A stretch of 64,000 bases of DNA from Eriocheir sinensis (GCF_024679095.1 NC_066570.1:10609598-10673597), one strand, 5' to 3'. Shown: positions 12,533 through 24,410, numbered from the stretch's first letter. Translations and numbers: made by a program. The notes: generated by a model from the letters alone, not told the origin.

Positions 12533-13363
12533 TGGCTTTCATCCTCTTTCACTGACCATCCTGGTGAACAAGCCTACAACTTTGCTATCCTCAACGACCT
12601 AGAGCAGTTGGTCCAGCACCCTACACGTATTCCCGACCGTCTTGGAGATCGGCCCAACATTCTAGACCTCTTCCTTACCTCAAACCCTTCTGCTTATTCT
12701 GTCAAACTGTTCTCTCCGTTGGGCTCCTCCGATCACAATCTTATTTCTGCATCCTGTCCTATCGCTCCTGTACACCCTCTGGACCCACCGAAGAGGCGAT
12801 GCTTCTGGCATTTTGCTTCAGCTCGGTGGGACGACCTGAGGATGTACTTTCCGATTCCGTGGAATGATTATTGCTTCCAGGATAGAGACCCTCTGTGTGC
12901 TCAGCGCATCACAGAAGTGATTGTCTCTGGAATGGAGGCATACATTCCTCGTTCTTTCTCTACTCCTCACGCTAAAAAGCCTTGGTTTAATCACGCTTGT
13001 TCTCGTGCTGTCAATGATAGAGAGGTAGCTCACAAAAAGTACCAGAGCCTTCAAACTAATGCTAATTATGAACTTTACATTTCTGCCCGAAATCGTGCCA
13101 AATCTATTCTCCGACTAACCAAAAATTCTTTCATTAATAGAAAATGTCAAAACCTTGCTTTCTCTAACTCTTCCCGTGACTTCTGGCATCTAGCCAAAAA
13201 CATCTCCTCCAACTTCACTTTTTCATCTTTCCCTCCACTCCTCAGTCCTGACGGCAACACTGCCGTCTCATCTATCTCTAAGGCTGAACTCTTCTCTCAA
13301 ACTTTTCTAAAACTCCACTCTGGACGATTCTGGGCATGTTCCTCCTACTCATCCCCCCTCTGA
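12533..13363 (+). pseudogene. LINE-A endonuclease C-terminal half and linker
   Basis: Starts at [17 protein letters not shown], within the AP-like endonuclease. The SDH motif ([15 protein letters not shown]) that forms part of its active site is retained, while the N-terminal catalytic Glu and Asp region is missing through 5' truncation. A long linker before the RT follows. The frame breaks at about 13305-13312, where a short A run differs from the copy at 58700, so the RT continues in another frame 8 bases further on. No start codon belongs to it. Confidence 0.8.
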
Positions 13364-13370
13364 CTCCTTT

Positions 13371-14927
13371 ATGCCTGTTATAAAGATTCTTCAAAATGAT
13401 GTTTTCTATGCCCTCTCTGGCCTCAATCCTCAGAAGGCTTATGGACCTGATGGAGTGCCTCCTATTGTCCTTAAAAACTGTGCCTCCGTGCTGTCACCCT
13501 GCCTGGTCAAACTCTTTCGCCTCTGCCTGTCAACATCTACCTTTCCTTCTTGCTGGAAGTATGCCTTCATACAGCCTGTACCTAAGAAGGGTGACCGCTC
13601 CAATCCCTCAAACTACCGTCCTATAGCTATACTTTCTTGTCTATCTAAATCTTTTGAATCAATCCTTAACCGGAAGATTCAAAAGCACCTTTCCACTTCT
13701 GACCTTCTATCTGATCGCCAGTATGGGTTCCGCAAGGGGCGTTCTACTGGTGATCTCCTAGCATTCTTAACTGACTCTTGGTCATCCTCTCTTAGCCGTT
13801 TCGGTGAAACTTTTGCTATTGCGCTAGACATATCAAAAGCTTTTGATAGGGTCTGGCACAAATCTTTGCTTTCTAAACTACCCTTCTACGGTTTCTATCC
13901 TTCTCTCTGTACCTTTATCTCCAGTTTCCTTTCTGACCGTTCTATTTCTGCCGTGGTAGACGGTCACTGTTCTTCCCCTAAATCTATTAACAGTGGTGTC
14001 CCACAGGGTTCTGTCCTATCTCCCACTCTTTTTCTGTTGTTCATTGATGATCTTCTTTCCAAAACAAACTGTCCTATCCATTCCTACGCCGATGATTCCA
14101 CTCTGCATTACTCAACTTCTTTTAATAGAAGACCCACCCTTCAGGAACTTAACGACTCAAGGCTGGAGGCTGCAGAACGCTTAGCCTCAGACCTTACCAT
14201 TATTTCCGATTGGGGCAAGAAGAACCTGGTGTCCTTCAACGCCTCAAAAACACAGTTTCTCCACCTATCCACTCGACACAATCTTCCAAACAACTATCCC
14301 CTATTCTTTGACAACATCCAGCTATCACCTTCCTCAACACTAAACATCCTCGGTCTATCCTTAACTCAAAATCTCAACTGGAAACTTCATATCTCATCTC
14401 TTACTAAATCAGCTTCCTCGAGGCTGGGCGTTCTGTATCGTCTCCGCCAGTTCTTCTCCCCTGCACAGTTGCTGTCCATATACAGGGGCCTTGTCCGCCC
14501 TCGTATGGAGTATGCATCTCATCTGTGGGGGGGCTCCACTCACACAGCTCTTCTGGACAGAGTGGAGGCTAAGGCTCTTCATCTCATCAGCTCTCCTCCT
14601 CATACTGATAGTCTTCTACCTCTTAAATTCCGCCGCAATGTTGCCTCTCTTTCTATCTTCTATCGATATTTCCACGCTGACTGCTCTTCTGAACTTGCTA
14701 ACTGCATGCCTCCCCCCCTCCCGCGGCCCCGCTGCACTCGACTTTCTACTCATGCTCATCCCTATACTGTCCAAACCCCTTATGCAAGAGTTAACCAGCA
14801 ACTTCACTCTTTCATCCCTCACGCTGGTAAACTCTGGAACAATCTTCCTTCATCTGTATTTCCTCCTGCCTACGACTTGAACTCTTTCAAGAGGAGGGTA
14901 TCAGGACACCTCTCCTTACGTATTTGA
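13371..14927 (+). CDS. LINE-A reverse transcriptase, open frame of 518 residues
   Basis: Reverse transcriptase that would copy its own mRNA at a nicked target. Motifs in order: NPQKAYGPDGVPPIVLKN (fingers), PVPKKGDRSNPSNYRPIA, YGFRKGRSTGDLL, the motif A Asp in ALDISKAFDRVW, motif B in SGVPQGSVLSPTLF, and the catalytic SYADDSTL. A thumb region (LNILGLSLTQNLNWK, RPRMEYASHLWGG) and a terminal FKRRVSGHLSLRI follow. All catalytic residues are intact and there is no internal stop. The apparent start is internal: in the full element this frame continues from the endonuclease, so it is a domain and not a separate gene. Activity is unlikely because the element is truncated. Confidence 0.85.
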   Translation: MPVIKILQNDVFYALSGLNPQKAYGPDGVPPIVLKNCASVLSPCLVKLFRLCLSTSTFPSCWKYAFIQPVPKKGDRSNPSNYRPIAILSCLSKSFESILNRKIQKHLSTSDLLSDRQYGFRKGRSTGDLLAFLTDSWSSSLSRFGETFAIALDISKAFDRVWHKSLLSKLPFYGFYPSLCTFISSFLSDRSISAVVDGHCSSPKSINSGVPQGSVLSPTLFLLFIDDLLSKTNCPIHSYADDSTLHYSTSFNRRPTLQELNDSRLEAAERLASDLTIISDWGKKNLVSFNASKTQFLHLSTRHNLPNNYPLFFDNIQLSPSSTLNILGLSLTQNLNWKLHISSLTKSASSRLGVLYRLRQFFSPAQLLSIYRGLVRPRMEYASHLWGGSTHTALLDRVEAKALHLISSPPHTDSLLPLKFRRNVASLSIFYRYFHADCSSELANCMPPPLPRPRCTRLSTHAHPYTVQTPYARVNQQLHSFIPHAGKLWNNLPSSVFPPAYDLNSFKRRVSGHLSLRI

Positions 14928-15055
14928 TCTTCCTTTCGGCCACCTCTTTTGTTTCTTTTTTAGGAGCAGCGAGTAGTGGGCTCTTTTTTATTATTGTTTC
15001 CTTTTTTTGTGTGCCCTTGAGCTGCCTCCTTTGTTGTAAAAAAAAAAAAAAAAAA

Positions 15056-15967
15056 GACGGTCGGGGATACGTGTAGGGAGCTGAACCAACTGCTCTAGAT
15101 CGTTGAGGAGAGCAAAGTTTTAAGCTTGTTCACCAGGCTGGTAAGTGAATGAGGATGAAAGCCAAAGCTGGTGGTGAACATTAAAATCTCCCAAGATGGA
15201 GATTTCAGCGAAGGGAGAGTGAGTCAAGATGTGCTCCACTTTAGAGTTCATATAGTCAAAGAATTTTACATATTCAGTAGAGTTAGATGAGAGATAAACA
15301 GCACAGATGTATTTAGTAACAAAATGCCAATGAAGTCTTAGCCAGTTGGTGGAAAATTCAGAAGAGTCAAGGTCTTGCCACGAGCACAAGTGATGTCGTT
15401 GCGCACGTAGACGCAACATCCAGCTTTGGGTTTAAATTTAAGATAGAGATAGTAGGAGGGAACAGAATAGAGATTGCTGTCAGTAGCTTCAGAAACCTGT
15501 GTTTCGGTGAGGAAGAGAAGGTGAGGTTTAGAGGAGGAGAGATGGTGTTCCACATAATGAAAATTAGAACGAAGGCGCGAATGTTGCAGAAATTGAGAAG
15601 AGAAAGGCTCGATGAGTTATCAAGACACCTCTCAGATCGGCAGCCAGAAAAGGAGTCCTGCCTGGGGGAATTTATGCCCCCCTCCCCACAGGCGGGGACT
15701 CCCTGGCACTGTTGTTGAACGCCATTTTGAATTTTGAATTTTGGGAAAGGGTGTGTGTGTTGTGTGAATGTAGTGTGGTGTAGAAAGAGAGAGGATCTGT
15801 CTTTAGAGAGCATGCTGAACTACTCTCTGGTGTAGATGAGACAATAGGGAAACGGTTAGTGAGATAATGGGAAGGGTCTATGGAGGGCTTCAGCACCCTC
15901 CTCACTTCCCATATATACCTCACCGGGAGTGGCTTGCGCCCGTTCGGTAGGTGTTTTCCGACCTACT

Positions 15968-15968
<1 letters not shown>
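15056..15968 (-). mobile_element. LINE-A copy 2, 5' half only
   Basis: On the minus strand it runs from a 5' UTR (15968 downward) through the probable ORF start (FKMAFNNSARES, about 15720) into the endonuclease: [18 protein letters not shown] with the catalytic Glu, [10 protein letters not shown] with the Asp and Asn. It stops at the IPDR position next to the poly(A) of copy 1. Frames are broken in several places. About 118 bp at its inner end are also present at the start of copy 1. Together the two copies would span a whole element, but in opposed orientation. Confidence 0.85.

Positions 15969-15969
<1 letters not shown>

Positions 15970-16053
<84 letters not shown>
15970..16053. repeat. 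(TA)n microsatellite at the 5' edge of LINE-A copy 2
   Basis: About 42 TA units, starting right where LINE-A similarity ends. Confidence 0.95.
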
Positions 16054-16059
<6 letters not shown>

Positions 16060-16360
16060 AAGTCAGTAACGTGTTGCCAATAATTAGATGCATCTAATGG
16101 AATACTGGACGTAGATTCCCATTCTGAACTTTTTCTTAATTTTCTTAGATGAAAAAATCTAATTAAGTCTGGCATTTCTTTCCATTCTTTTCGGTTTTTA
16201 TGTATTTATGTTTCGATTTAGACAGTTCTTTGATGATAGCAGTTGTATGTCATTGGAATAGACAGTGTCTCTCAATATTTTCCACGTCTTAACTCGATCA
16301 ATAAACACCTTTGGTTTGGTGAAGGACATAAAAGCGATATTCAGTTTTCTTCAGCGAGTC
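16054..16360 (+). promoter_or_regulatory. possible promoter upstream of a signal-peptide exon
   Basis: AT-rich unique sequence without coding frames. CATAAAAG (16327-16334) resembles a TATA box. TCAGT (16341) and TCAGC (16351) resemble arthropod initiators. The second is about 25 bases from the TATA-like motif and 10 bases before the ATG. Spacing is only roughly right. Confidence 0.3.
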
Positions 16361-16409
16361 ATGGAAGGTGTGGTTTACGTTACGGTCCTTGCCTTCCTAA
16401 GTCTTGGAG
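16361..16409 (+). CDS. candidate first exon encoding a signal peptide
   Basis: ATG opens MEGVVYVTVLAFLSLGG, a short N-region with a hydrophobic core and small residues at the end, as in a secretory signal peptide. The exon ends at a consensus splice donor, AG|GTAAGA (16410), in phase 1, which is common right after signal-peptide exons of small secreted arthropod proteins. The next exon is not found; TA repeats and a Penelope fragment follow. It is too short for homology, and a chance ATG plus donor cannot be ruled out. The mature product is unknown. Confidence 0.4.
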
Positions 16410-16461
16410 GTAAGATATTGTTTCTTTTTACTGTGTAAGTCAAATGAGGATTAGATACCAT

Positions 16462-16573
<112 letters not shown>

Positions 16574-16574
16574 A

Positions 16575-17661
<1,087 letters not shown>

Positions 17662-17664
17662 AAA

Positions 17665-17970
17665 CATATTGGGTAGGGTGTGGCTGCGTCGTTAGTATGC
17701 CGGCGCCGCGTCCAGAAGGACGCAGGTTCGCGTTCAGCGAGCATCTACAAGCTATGTCTGCGTCTGTGTAGAGTGCCACATGCCCGTGTAGCCGGAGATT
17801 GCGTTGGCGGACTATTTGGGGTAATATATGTCGAATCAGTCTCACGGAGTAGTCGCCGTTTTGTCACAAAGTCATTCCAGCGATATAGCATGATTCTGAG
17901 TAGATATCTAATACCAAAAGTATGACTCCTATTCTCCAAGTCTCTATTTAGTGTCCCTGTCTCATCATCC
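17665..17970 (-). mobile_element. RTE-like LINE, C-terminal fragment
   Basis: Minus-strand frames give DDETGTLNRDLENR, TFGIRYLLRIMLYRWNDFV and, after a frameshift, [21 protein letters not shown]. These align with the plus-strand fragments at 24830-25015 (RKRQLRLHAHATLLPDADLAHR) and 25060-25455 (VFGIKYLRRIMGYRWNEFV). This is the conserved tail of RTE polymerases. Decayed. Confidence 0.75.
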
Positions 17971-17974
17971 ATAG

Positions 17975-18784
17975 AGTAAGACTTGGATCACAAGCAAATT
18001 GAAAATTCGGATATTTGTGTTTCTACACTGTCTCCAGAATTCATTCTTGGTGTACTCAGTGGGGGATGAAGTTGAATCCTTTGAAATCCCAGGATCTCAT
18101 TATTAGCAGATCCAGGTCTCTTCTTCCTAGCCACCCTGATATTGTCTTTAACAATTCCGTGATTAAGAATTGTAAGACTTTAAAACTATTTGGGGTGACG
18201 TTAGACTCTAATTTAACATTTGAGTCTCACTTGTGTTCTATTGCTTCATCAAACTCTCAGAAAATTGGTCTTCTTCGCAAGCGCAAAAATATGTTTTCTA
18301 ACGGCAGCGTTGTATTGAATTACTTTTATTTATTTTTATTACCACATTGTGAGTACTGCTCCCCTGTTTTCCTCTCTGATGCAGACTCCCATATAAAGCT
18401 CTTGAACCGGGCATTTAATCAGATCAAGTTTTTGCTACCTAATCTAGATAATAATCTTGAACATTGCCGCATTGTCGGATTTCTTACTCTGTTGTATAAG
18501 ATCTTTAATAATCAAAACCATCCTTTACAGCATAAACTTCCTCCATCTTTTCTTCAGTCTCATTTCACTAGATTTGCTTCAAATCTCAATGATTTGGCAT
18601 TTTCAGATTTATGTTGTAGTACTTTCCCATTTTTTAGAAGCTTTGTTCCATGTATAACTAAATTGTGGAACCAGCTTCCACATGATGTTAAAGTTGAAAA
18701 CCTGCAATTATTTAAGAACAGAGTTAATATTTTTATTTATTTAGGCGACTTGCTTTTTCCTAAGGCCAATGTTCCCCCCTTTGA
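17975..18784 (+). pseudogene. non-LTR reverse transcriptase, thumb and C-terminus (LINE-F)
   Basis: The open frame from 18015 starts after the catalytic motifs: RIHSWCTQWGMKLNPLKSQD (end of the palm), LFGVTLDSNLTFESHL, LPHCEYCSPVFLSDADSHI, then SFVPCITKLWNQLP and FKNRVNIF. This is the usual post-YADD region of jockey/CR1-type polymerases. Its protein differs clearly from LINE-A and LINE-B, so it is a separate family. The palm with YADD is not present. From about 18785 the sequence belongs to another repeat that recurs inverted at about 21700-21850, though the frame stays open to 18911. Confidence 0.7.
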
Positions 18785-19289
18785 GACCCTTATTGGTTCT
18801 GGTACCTGGAAAACACACAACTCTCCTCCTGAACTGTGTAAGCTCCAGGAGATTGATAATTGCAGGCTCTTCGTACTAGAGACCAGAGCTGCACGGCTGG
18901 ATAAGGTATAGCAATGCCGGAGACTGACCACATCATCGTAAGTACTCGTTAGATGATCTTTCTGAACTGCATGTTTTTTTTTTTTTGTAGTGCTGTGTTA
19001 TTTGGACTTGATCATAGGCCTGTTGTCAGGTCAAGAAGAATCTCGAAATACAAGAATACTGTGTTCCATCTCGAGAGGCTGAAACACCTGCTATATGCTC
19101 AGGAGTATGCAGAAACAAAAAAAAAATCGGTTCAATATGCTCTGCACCCTTGAGGTCCCTGTATAAATGTTGAACACCTTCAAACATGAAACTCTCCAAG
19201 CTGCAAAGGGGTGCATTGTAGAATGCCGGAGATATAGGAGTGGATTTTCGGAATCTCGCTGAAAAAGGGTCATTAAAATGCGAGTAACC
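18785..19289 (+). repeat. left arm of a diverged inverted duplication, non-catalytic part
   Basis: Blocks here recur in reverse complement at about 21390-21850: the GTACTTACGATG..TCATCTAACGAGT block, TTATCCAGCCGTGC, a TCGAAATAC block and ACCTCCGACTTGCTTC. It probably represents the part of the RTE element upstream of the RT. Confidence 0.6.
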
Positions 19290-19870
19290 TCCGACTTGCT
19301 TCCTGAGCCTCAAAGACGCTCCGCTCCGAGCTTCCCTCTCAGGTGAGCGGTATCCGAAAAGTTGATAGCTGCCTTGTGTCGGACATGGGTAGGCAGAGGG
19401 CTCGTTAAGCTGAGTACTTTAAGCATATGCTCATGGCTGACCCTCCAACTGGGCAGCCTCCACTTGCTGAGTTGCAGATGGCTGCTCTAAGGTGAGGGTG
19501 AGGCCATGATTTGCGGACTGATTGCAGTGTTGAGTGGCATATAGAAATCTGGTACCATTCCTCGTGAATGAAAAAGGAGATTGATCGTCTCTACCTGGAA
19601 AAGGAAAGGAGACCGTCAGGACTGCAGCAGCTATAGTGGTATTATCCTGCTCAGTGTGCTAGTTAAGGTGCTAGTCAATGTAATGCTGATGCGAATTCGC
19701 AGCCAGCTGCTGAAGCTGCTGAAACATGAGAAGTGTGAGTTCACACCTGGGTAGACTGACCGTATCCTAGCGCCTCGCGCTCTAGGGGAGTGTCGACGTG
19801 AGTTTTGACAAGGGATGCTTGAAGCCTATGTCGATGACAAGAAGGCTCCATGAACTCTCCAGAGGGGCTG
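19290..19870 (+). mobile_element. RTE-like LINE, RT fingers/palm fragment (plus)
   Basis: Frames give AEYFKHMLMADPPT, then LEKERRPSGLQQL (position of the usual KGKGDR..CSNYRG), LLSVLVKVLVNVMLMRIRSQLLK, CEFTPG and DRILALRALGECRREF, ending in LEAYVDDKKA. The last is the motif A region (YVDLKKAFD in intact members). Stops and frameshifts are frequent. It is cut off by the TAA/TGA microsatellite at 19884. Confidence 0.8.
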
Positions 19871-19882
19871 ACATTCTTGGCC

Positions 19883-20015
<133 letters not shown>

Positions 20016-20079
20016 CACAGTTATCGACATTGGTATATGCTCATGCTACGCGAGTTCATAACACCGTGGGTCAAGCCAG

Positions 20080-20470
20080 TCAGCCGTAAGACTTCCTGGC
20101 GAGACCCACCGTTGTTCTGATGTAAACCTCGATGTTATGTGAAATTTTACAAGATATCAATGTCCTCGCCACAGGCATGAACAGACTGTTCTGTTTCATC
20201 TAGTAGCCTCCAAACACTTGTACCTTTTTCTTGGCCCTGGAGACGATGTTCCAAAGTTTTCGCCTCCTCGTGAAGTGCCTCGAGAGCCATCATCAGAACC
20301 CCCAGGGACTCCGCAAGGATTACTGCAACATCGGCAAAACAAGGAATGTGACTGTGGATGATCCACATTAACTTGGGTCCACATCTCTCCCTAGTACCCA
20401 GTCGATACAAGAGTTGAAAGTCGATGAGGCAAGGTCACAACCTTGTCTTGTCCGCGTTCACAGGAAAGAA
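20080..20470 (-). mobile_element. RTE-like LINE, catalytic palm fragment (minus)
   Basis: The minus-strand frame contains CFADVAVILAESLGVLMMALEALHEEAKTL, the region around the catalytic FADD, with the second Asp replaced by Val. LEHRLQGQEKGTSVW follows. It reads toward lower coordinates and is probably the continuation of the fragment at 20819-21390, split by SINE-B. Confidence 0.8.
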
Positions 20471-20491
20471 ACTGAACAAGACCCTCACACA

Positions 20492-20818
20492 CGTCACAGA
20501 GGTAGCTGATTGGTCAGCGTGCGAGCGCGGTATCCTGGAGAACACCTTGTTCAACTCTCTCCCATCGCCCACCGCCGAGTGGCTCAAAAGTACCTACATG
20601 ATTTCCTGAAGAACATCTATCAACCCGAACTCAAGCGAAACACTTTACAGTGGAGCAAAGATGAGTTCCGGGTATGAGAGTAGGGGGCAGAATGAGCCAA
20701 ACAAGATGGCACCACTTTAAACACTTGCCTGCACCACGAACGAGCTGGGACCAACCAGCAGACCCTATCAAAATAGCCAACCGGTGCAACAGGCCGAACG
20801 TAAAAGTGTCTCGCGAAG
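20492..20818 (+). mobile_element. tRNA-derived SINE, family B, copy 1 (diverged)
   Basis: Body markers of the family in order: CACCGCCGAGTGGCT, TACCTACATGATTTCCTGAAGA, ATCAACCCGAACTC, AAAGATGAGTTCCGG, GAGCCAAACAAGATGGCACCAC, CTTGCCTGCACCACGAACG, ACGTAAAA. The head near 20492 is too diverged to show an intact B box. It sits between two pieces of a minus-strand RTE. Confidence 0.75.
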
Positions 20819-21390
20819 CACTGAATCTAACGCTTTCTTGTCATCGACGCGGCTTGCTTTCATCCTTGTCAAAACTCACGTCGACACTCCTCCCGCGAGA
20901 GCGCGGGCGACGGGATATAGTCTCATTCACCAGGTGTGAACTCACACTTCTCATTCTTTCAGCAGCTTCAGCAGCTCGCATCAGCAGCACATTGAGTACA
21001 TTGACTAGCACGTTACCAGCACACTGAACAATATATAATGCTGCAGTCCAGCTGTCCTCTCCCTTTTCCTTCCTTTTCTTTCCAGGTAGATTTCATTCAT
21101 TTTCGGAATGGTACCAGGTTTCAAGATTTTGCCACCCCACACTGCATCAAATCCATTAATCATGGCTCACCTCCTTTTTTGAGAGCCACACCTAATCAGT
21201 GCAGTGTCAAGTGAGCCCCCAGTCAGTGGTCAGCTGCTCAAAGTAGTACAAAGTTAAGCCTCAGCCTCGCCCTGCCCATATCCGACACAAGCAGTTATCA
21301 ATTCGGATACATACGGATCGAGAGAACCTGAAGCTCGAGCGGAGCGTCTTTGAGGAAGAAGAAGCAAGTCGGAGGTTACCTTATCAATGA
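20819..21390 (-). mobile_element. RTE-like LINE, RT fingers fragment (minus), right arm of inverted duplication
   Basis: Minus-strand frames give WFDAVWGGKILKPGTIPKM, LERKEGKGEDSWTAALYIV, and NVLVNVLNVLLMRAAEAAERM. These correspond to the plus-strand piece at 19290-19870, as does the lead GGTTACCTCCGACTTGCTTC (21386-21366). Frame is broken. Confidence 0.75.
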
Positions 21391-21929
21391 CAAATGAATC
21401 TCAACCTCCCCTATGATCCAATTCTTATCTCCTATATTCCCCTTTTTCTACCTTCTTTGCCTTTGGTAGTTTGATGTTTGTTTTTCATTTGATTTTGCAG
21501 GACTGGAGGAGCTGAATCTTGATTGAAGGTTATATTGATGCATACTCCTGTTTTCAGCCTGAGCAGATGGCTCGGCATATAGCTTTCAGCCATTCCTCTT
21601 CGTATTTCAACATTTTCTGACAACATTCTAAAGACACAGCAACTACAAAAACAAAAACAAAAAAAAAAACACCAAAAAAAACATGCAAAAAAGAAAGGTC
21701 ATCTAACGAGTACTTACGATGTATGGTCAAATGCCTGGCATCCGGCCTTATTATCCAGCCGTGCTGCTCTGTCTCTCTAGCCTGCTAGGGGAGCAATCAA
21801 TGTTTTCCAGGTACTTCAGTTCAGGAGGAGAAGGTGTGTCAATCAGAACTCCACTATGTCTATGACCATGCACTAGTTCATAGCTAACTATGTCAGTGCC
21901 TAGCAACATTGAAGTCGCATGAAGTGTGA
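21391..21929. other. right-arm flank of the inverted duplication, no gene
   Basis: Holds an A-rich run (about 21640-21690) and the block matching 18785-18960 in reverse (about 21697-21850). The rest is unique and non-coding. Confidence 0.5.
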
Positions 21930-22345
21930 GTCGTGTGAATGGATCTAATGTGGAGGAGGGGAAGAGAGATCACCTTCTCCTCAGGGGAAAGGGCATGCGT
22001 AGGAAATGGATCTCAAAGTGCTGCACGAGGCGAAAAGTCCTCCCTTCAGGTCTTTTACCAAAAATCTTGATATTGTATTACATACGTGTGGAGGACGTTG
22101 AGGTCACCAAAAGTTTCACGTACCTTGATAGCGTAAAAACAAACAATGTCAATGCAGCAAGAGACATTTATTACAGAACAGATTAGACTATTATTTATGG
22201 AAAATTGTCGATACTAGTGTGTCTTATTTTATATTATATTAGAAAGGTAGAATGACTCGATATTTTGCTGTGCTGTCTTCCCTGTCTTATTGTAATGCTG
22301 TGAGACATGGATGGAATAGTTAAAGGCTTCCGGGGATGTTGATGT
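21930..22345 (+). mobile_element. RTE-like LINE, C-terminal fragment (plus)
   Basis: Contains YIRVEDVEVTKSFTYLDSV (the usual V..V..FTYLGS motif after the palm) followed, after frameshifts, by a CTTCCCTGTCTTATTGTAATGCTGTGAGACATGG segment. That segment aligns with the LPVLQYGCETW coding part of the fragment at 25060-25455. Heavily decayed. Confidence 0.65.
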
Positions 22346-22809
22346 TGGTAAAAAAGGCCCACTAATGACTATCGTAGGAATGACCATGTTGCTATTTAAT
22401 GACGGAATGACCAACTTGAACTAATTATTCCGTCCACAGAATTTTTTCCCTTTCCCCCCAGTTCAGGGGGGGAAGGGGGGGAACTATTTCTAGTCTAATT
22501 TTCTAGAATTTTGAATGATCTACATTAATTTATACTAAAATTTCCCAATTTAATATATCAATATGATTTAAAATTTAATAAAAAAATTATATACTTTAAA
22601 TAAAAACGTAATCTATCTAAAGTGTAACTGCAAATGTTTGAAAACTTATAAATAAATAAAACTATCTAAATTTTTCTTAAGTTAATAAATATATCTAAAT
22701 ACAAGTTTTTCTTGACGATACAACTGCACTTATTTTACAAATTCAAGACCCAATAGCATGAATCTCTTTCATTTTTAGTACATTTTGCAGAAGTACCTAT
22801 GCATCTTCA
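22346..22809. other. AT-rich stretch, no gene
   Basis: Contains a C-run/G-run hairpin-like segment at 22446-22487 and AT-rich sequence. It may be the 3' flank of the integrase element on the minus strand. Confidence 0.5.
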
Positions 22810-24410
22810 TCAAAGTAACATTTCAAACCCTGTAAGACATTTCTCATGGATAAAAAAAATTCCAGGCACCTTTTCTGGTCTGCATTCAATCATATCTTCT
22901 GATAATTTCTGATAAGTACACATCACTGTTGATTCGATTACATCTTGGTCCACAAAACACCTTAAACATTCTTTTTCCTTCTCAGACAGAGTTACAGCTA
23001 CCTCTGACACCACTCCACATGTATCATTTTCATCAGCAGAATTATATATCTTCAAATTTACAGAATGATAAGTGTTTTTAAGTGTCTTTCCTGACTGCAA
23101 GTTTTTCAACTTAACTCTACCTTTATCTAAACATCTGACAATCTCATACGGGCCCAACCATTTGTTCTCAAGTTTTCCACCCATTCTGTGAACATTTTTA
23201 CTGTTCTTCATTAATACAAGCTGTCCTACTCTCATTTCATTAGTGTGACATGTATGTTTTGCATCATAATATTGCTTTTGTCTTTTCTGGGCCTTTTCTA
23301 TGTTAGTCTGTACCGCGTTGTGGGCTAAATGCTGCCTATCAACTATTTCTTTTGTAAGGTCTCTTATTGTGTCCACAGTTGTAGTGTTGTCAATGGCACT
23401 TGCATTACCTGCAGCATTGAAGTCCATATCAACGGGTAGTATAGGATGACGTCCAAACATAACATAGAATGGGGTGAGTTTCATGCTGTCATGTTGCGCA
23501 GTACGGTAGGCAAACAGGATTCCATCCAAGTGGTGGTCCCAGTCATCGTGGTTTTCATTTACAAATTTTGCAATAGCACGTTCCAGTGTCTGGTTGAAAC
23601 GTTCCTGTTTAGTAAATACAAATTGTTGAAATAATACAACCCTGAATTTTGTGTTTCATATATATGATTCATAGATGAATACTGAAATACATTCAAATGC
23701 ATTCTGCTGATGCAATGCAGATGCAATTCTATGATCTATTTTAAGTTTATCACAAATTATATCATTCAGATGATTCACATACTCACGACCTTGATCAGTT
23801 ATTAGTGTTTCAAAACCTCCATATGTGCAGATAGCCCGAATCAGAACACTGGCCACTTCAGCAGCAGATTTACGTGGTATTGCTTCAGCAATTGGCCATT
23901 TAGTAAAATAGTCAGTCAAACCACAAATATACTGATTTCCATTTTTAGATTTTGGGAGTGGCCCAACAAGGTCCATCCCCACCTGTTTCCAAACACCACT
24001 GGGAACTGGAACTGGATGCAGTTCAGGGGCTTGCATTGGTGGTTTATTAGAATTTCTCTGACATCTGTCACACTTACTAATAAACTTCGATACATCATCT
24101 TTCATGCCTTTCCAGTAATATTTTTGTGATATTTTATTGAACGTTTTGTCTCTTCCAAAGTGTCCTCCTGATACTGGATTATCATGACAAGCTTGAATTA
24201 GCCTTTCTTTATCTTTATTCAACACAACTTTTTTCGGCATGTTTTCAGTTCCACTCTTTGGTTTATATAATTCCTCATTCTACACAAGAAATGGTCCACT
24301 TTTTTTCCTGATGTCACGCTTTTTTTCCTTATTTGCACCTTCAGGGTATTTCCCATACTTCAGATAATTCCATATTTCATTATACTTGGTATCCTCCATA
24401 ATTCACGTCG
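22810..24410 (-). pseudogene. retroviral-type integrase gene without reverse transcriptase (Gypsy/Ginger/KRBA2-like)
   Basis: Read on the minus strand: N-terminal YNEIWNYLKYGKYPEGANKEKKRDIRKKSG with one stop (about 24395-24250), then an HHCC zinc finger (H...GGHFGRDKT...CDRCQR). A DDE core follows with Asp in GMDLVGPLP and in ITDQGREYV and the expected Glu position at ERFNQTLE, then FGRHPI and a GPYEIVRCL chromodomain-like or SH3-like end with a unique 60-residue tail. Between HQQNA (23695) and QERFNQ (23607) lie 87 AT-rich bases that break the frame. They could be a small intron or an insertion. No RT, RNase H or gag lies upstream, and the start (KYGKYP..) resembles integrase-only genes and Ginger-type DNA transposons. 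No clear TIRs seen. Confidence 0.75.

Larger units (their letters stand above)
12533..15055 (+). mobile_element. LINE-A (jockey-like non-LTR retrotransposon), copy 1, 5' truncated
   Basis: Begins inside the endonuclease domain and runs to the natural 3' end, with a 3' UTR containing GAGCTGCCTCC and a run of about 17 A at 15038-15054. It is the best-preserved of eight copies. The clade assignment (jockey-like) rests on the look of the endonuclease and RT motifs. Confidence 0.9.

Noticed and set aside
12533..15968. Twin-priming inversion of LINE-A
   Set aside because: In twin priming the inverted 5' part lies before the 3' part, not beyond the poly(A).
17700..17760. tRNA B-box-like GGTTCGCGTTC
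   Set aside because: It lies within a minus-strand RTE coding fragment aligned with two other copies, and no A box or cloverleaf is present.
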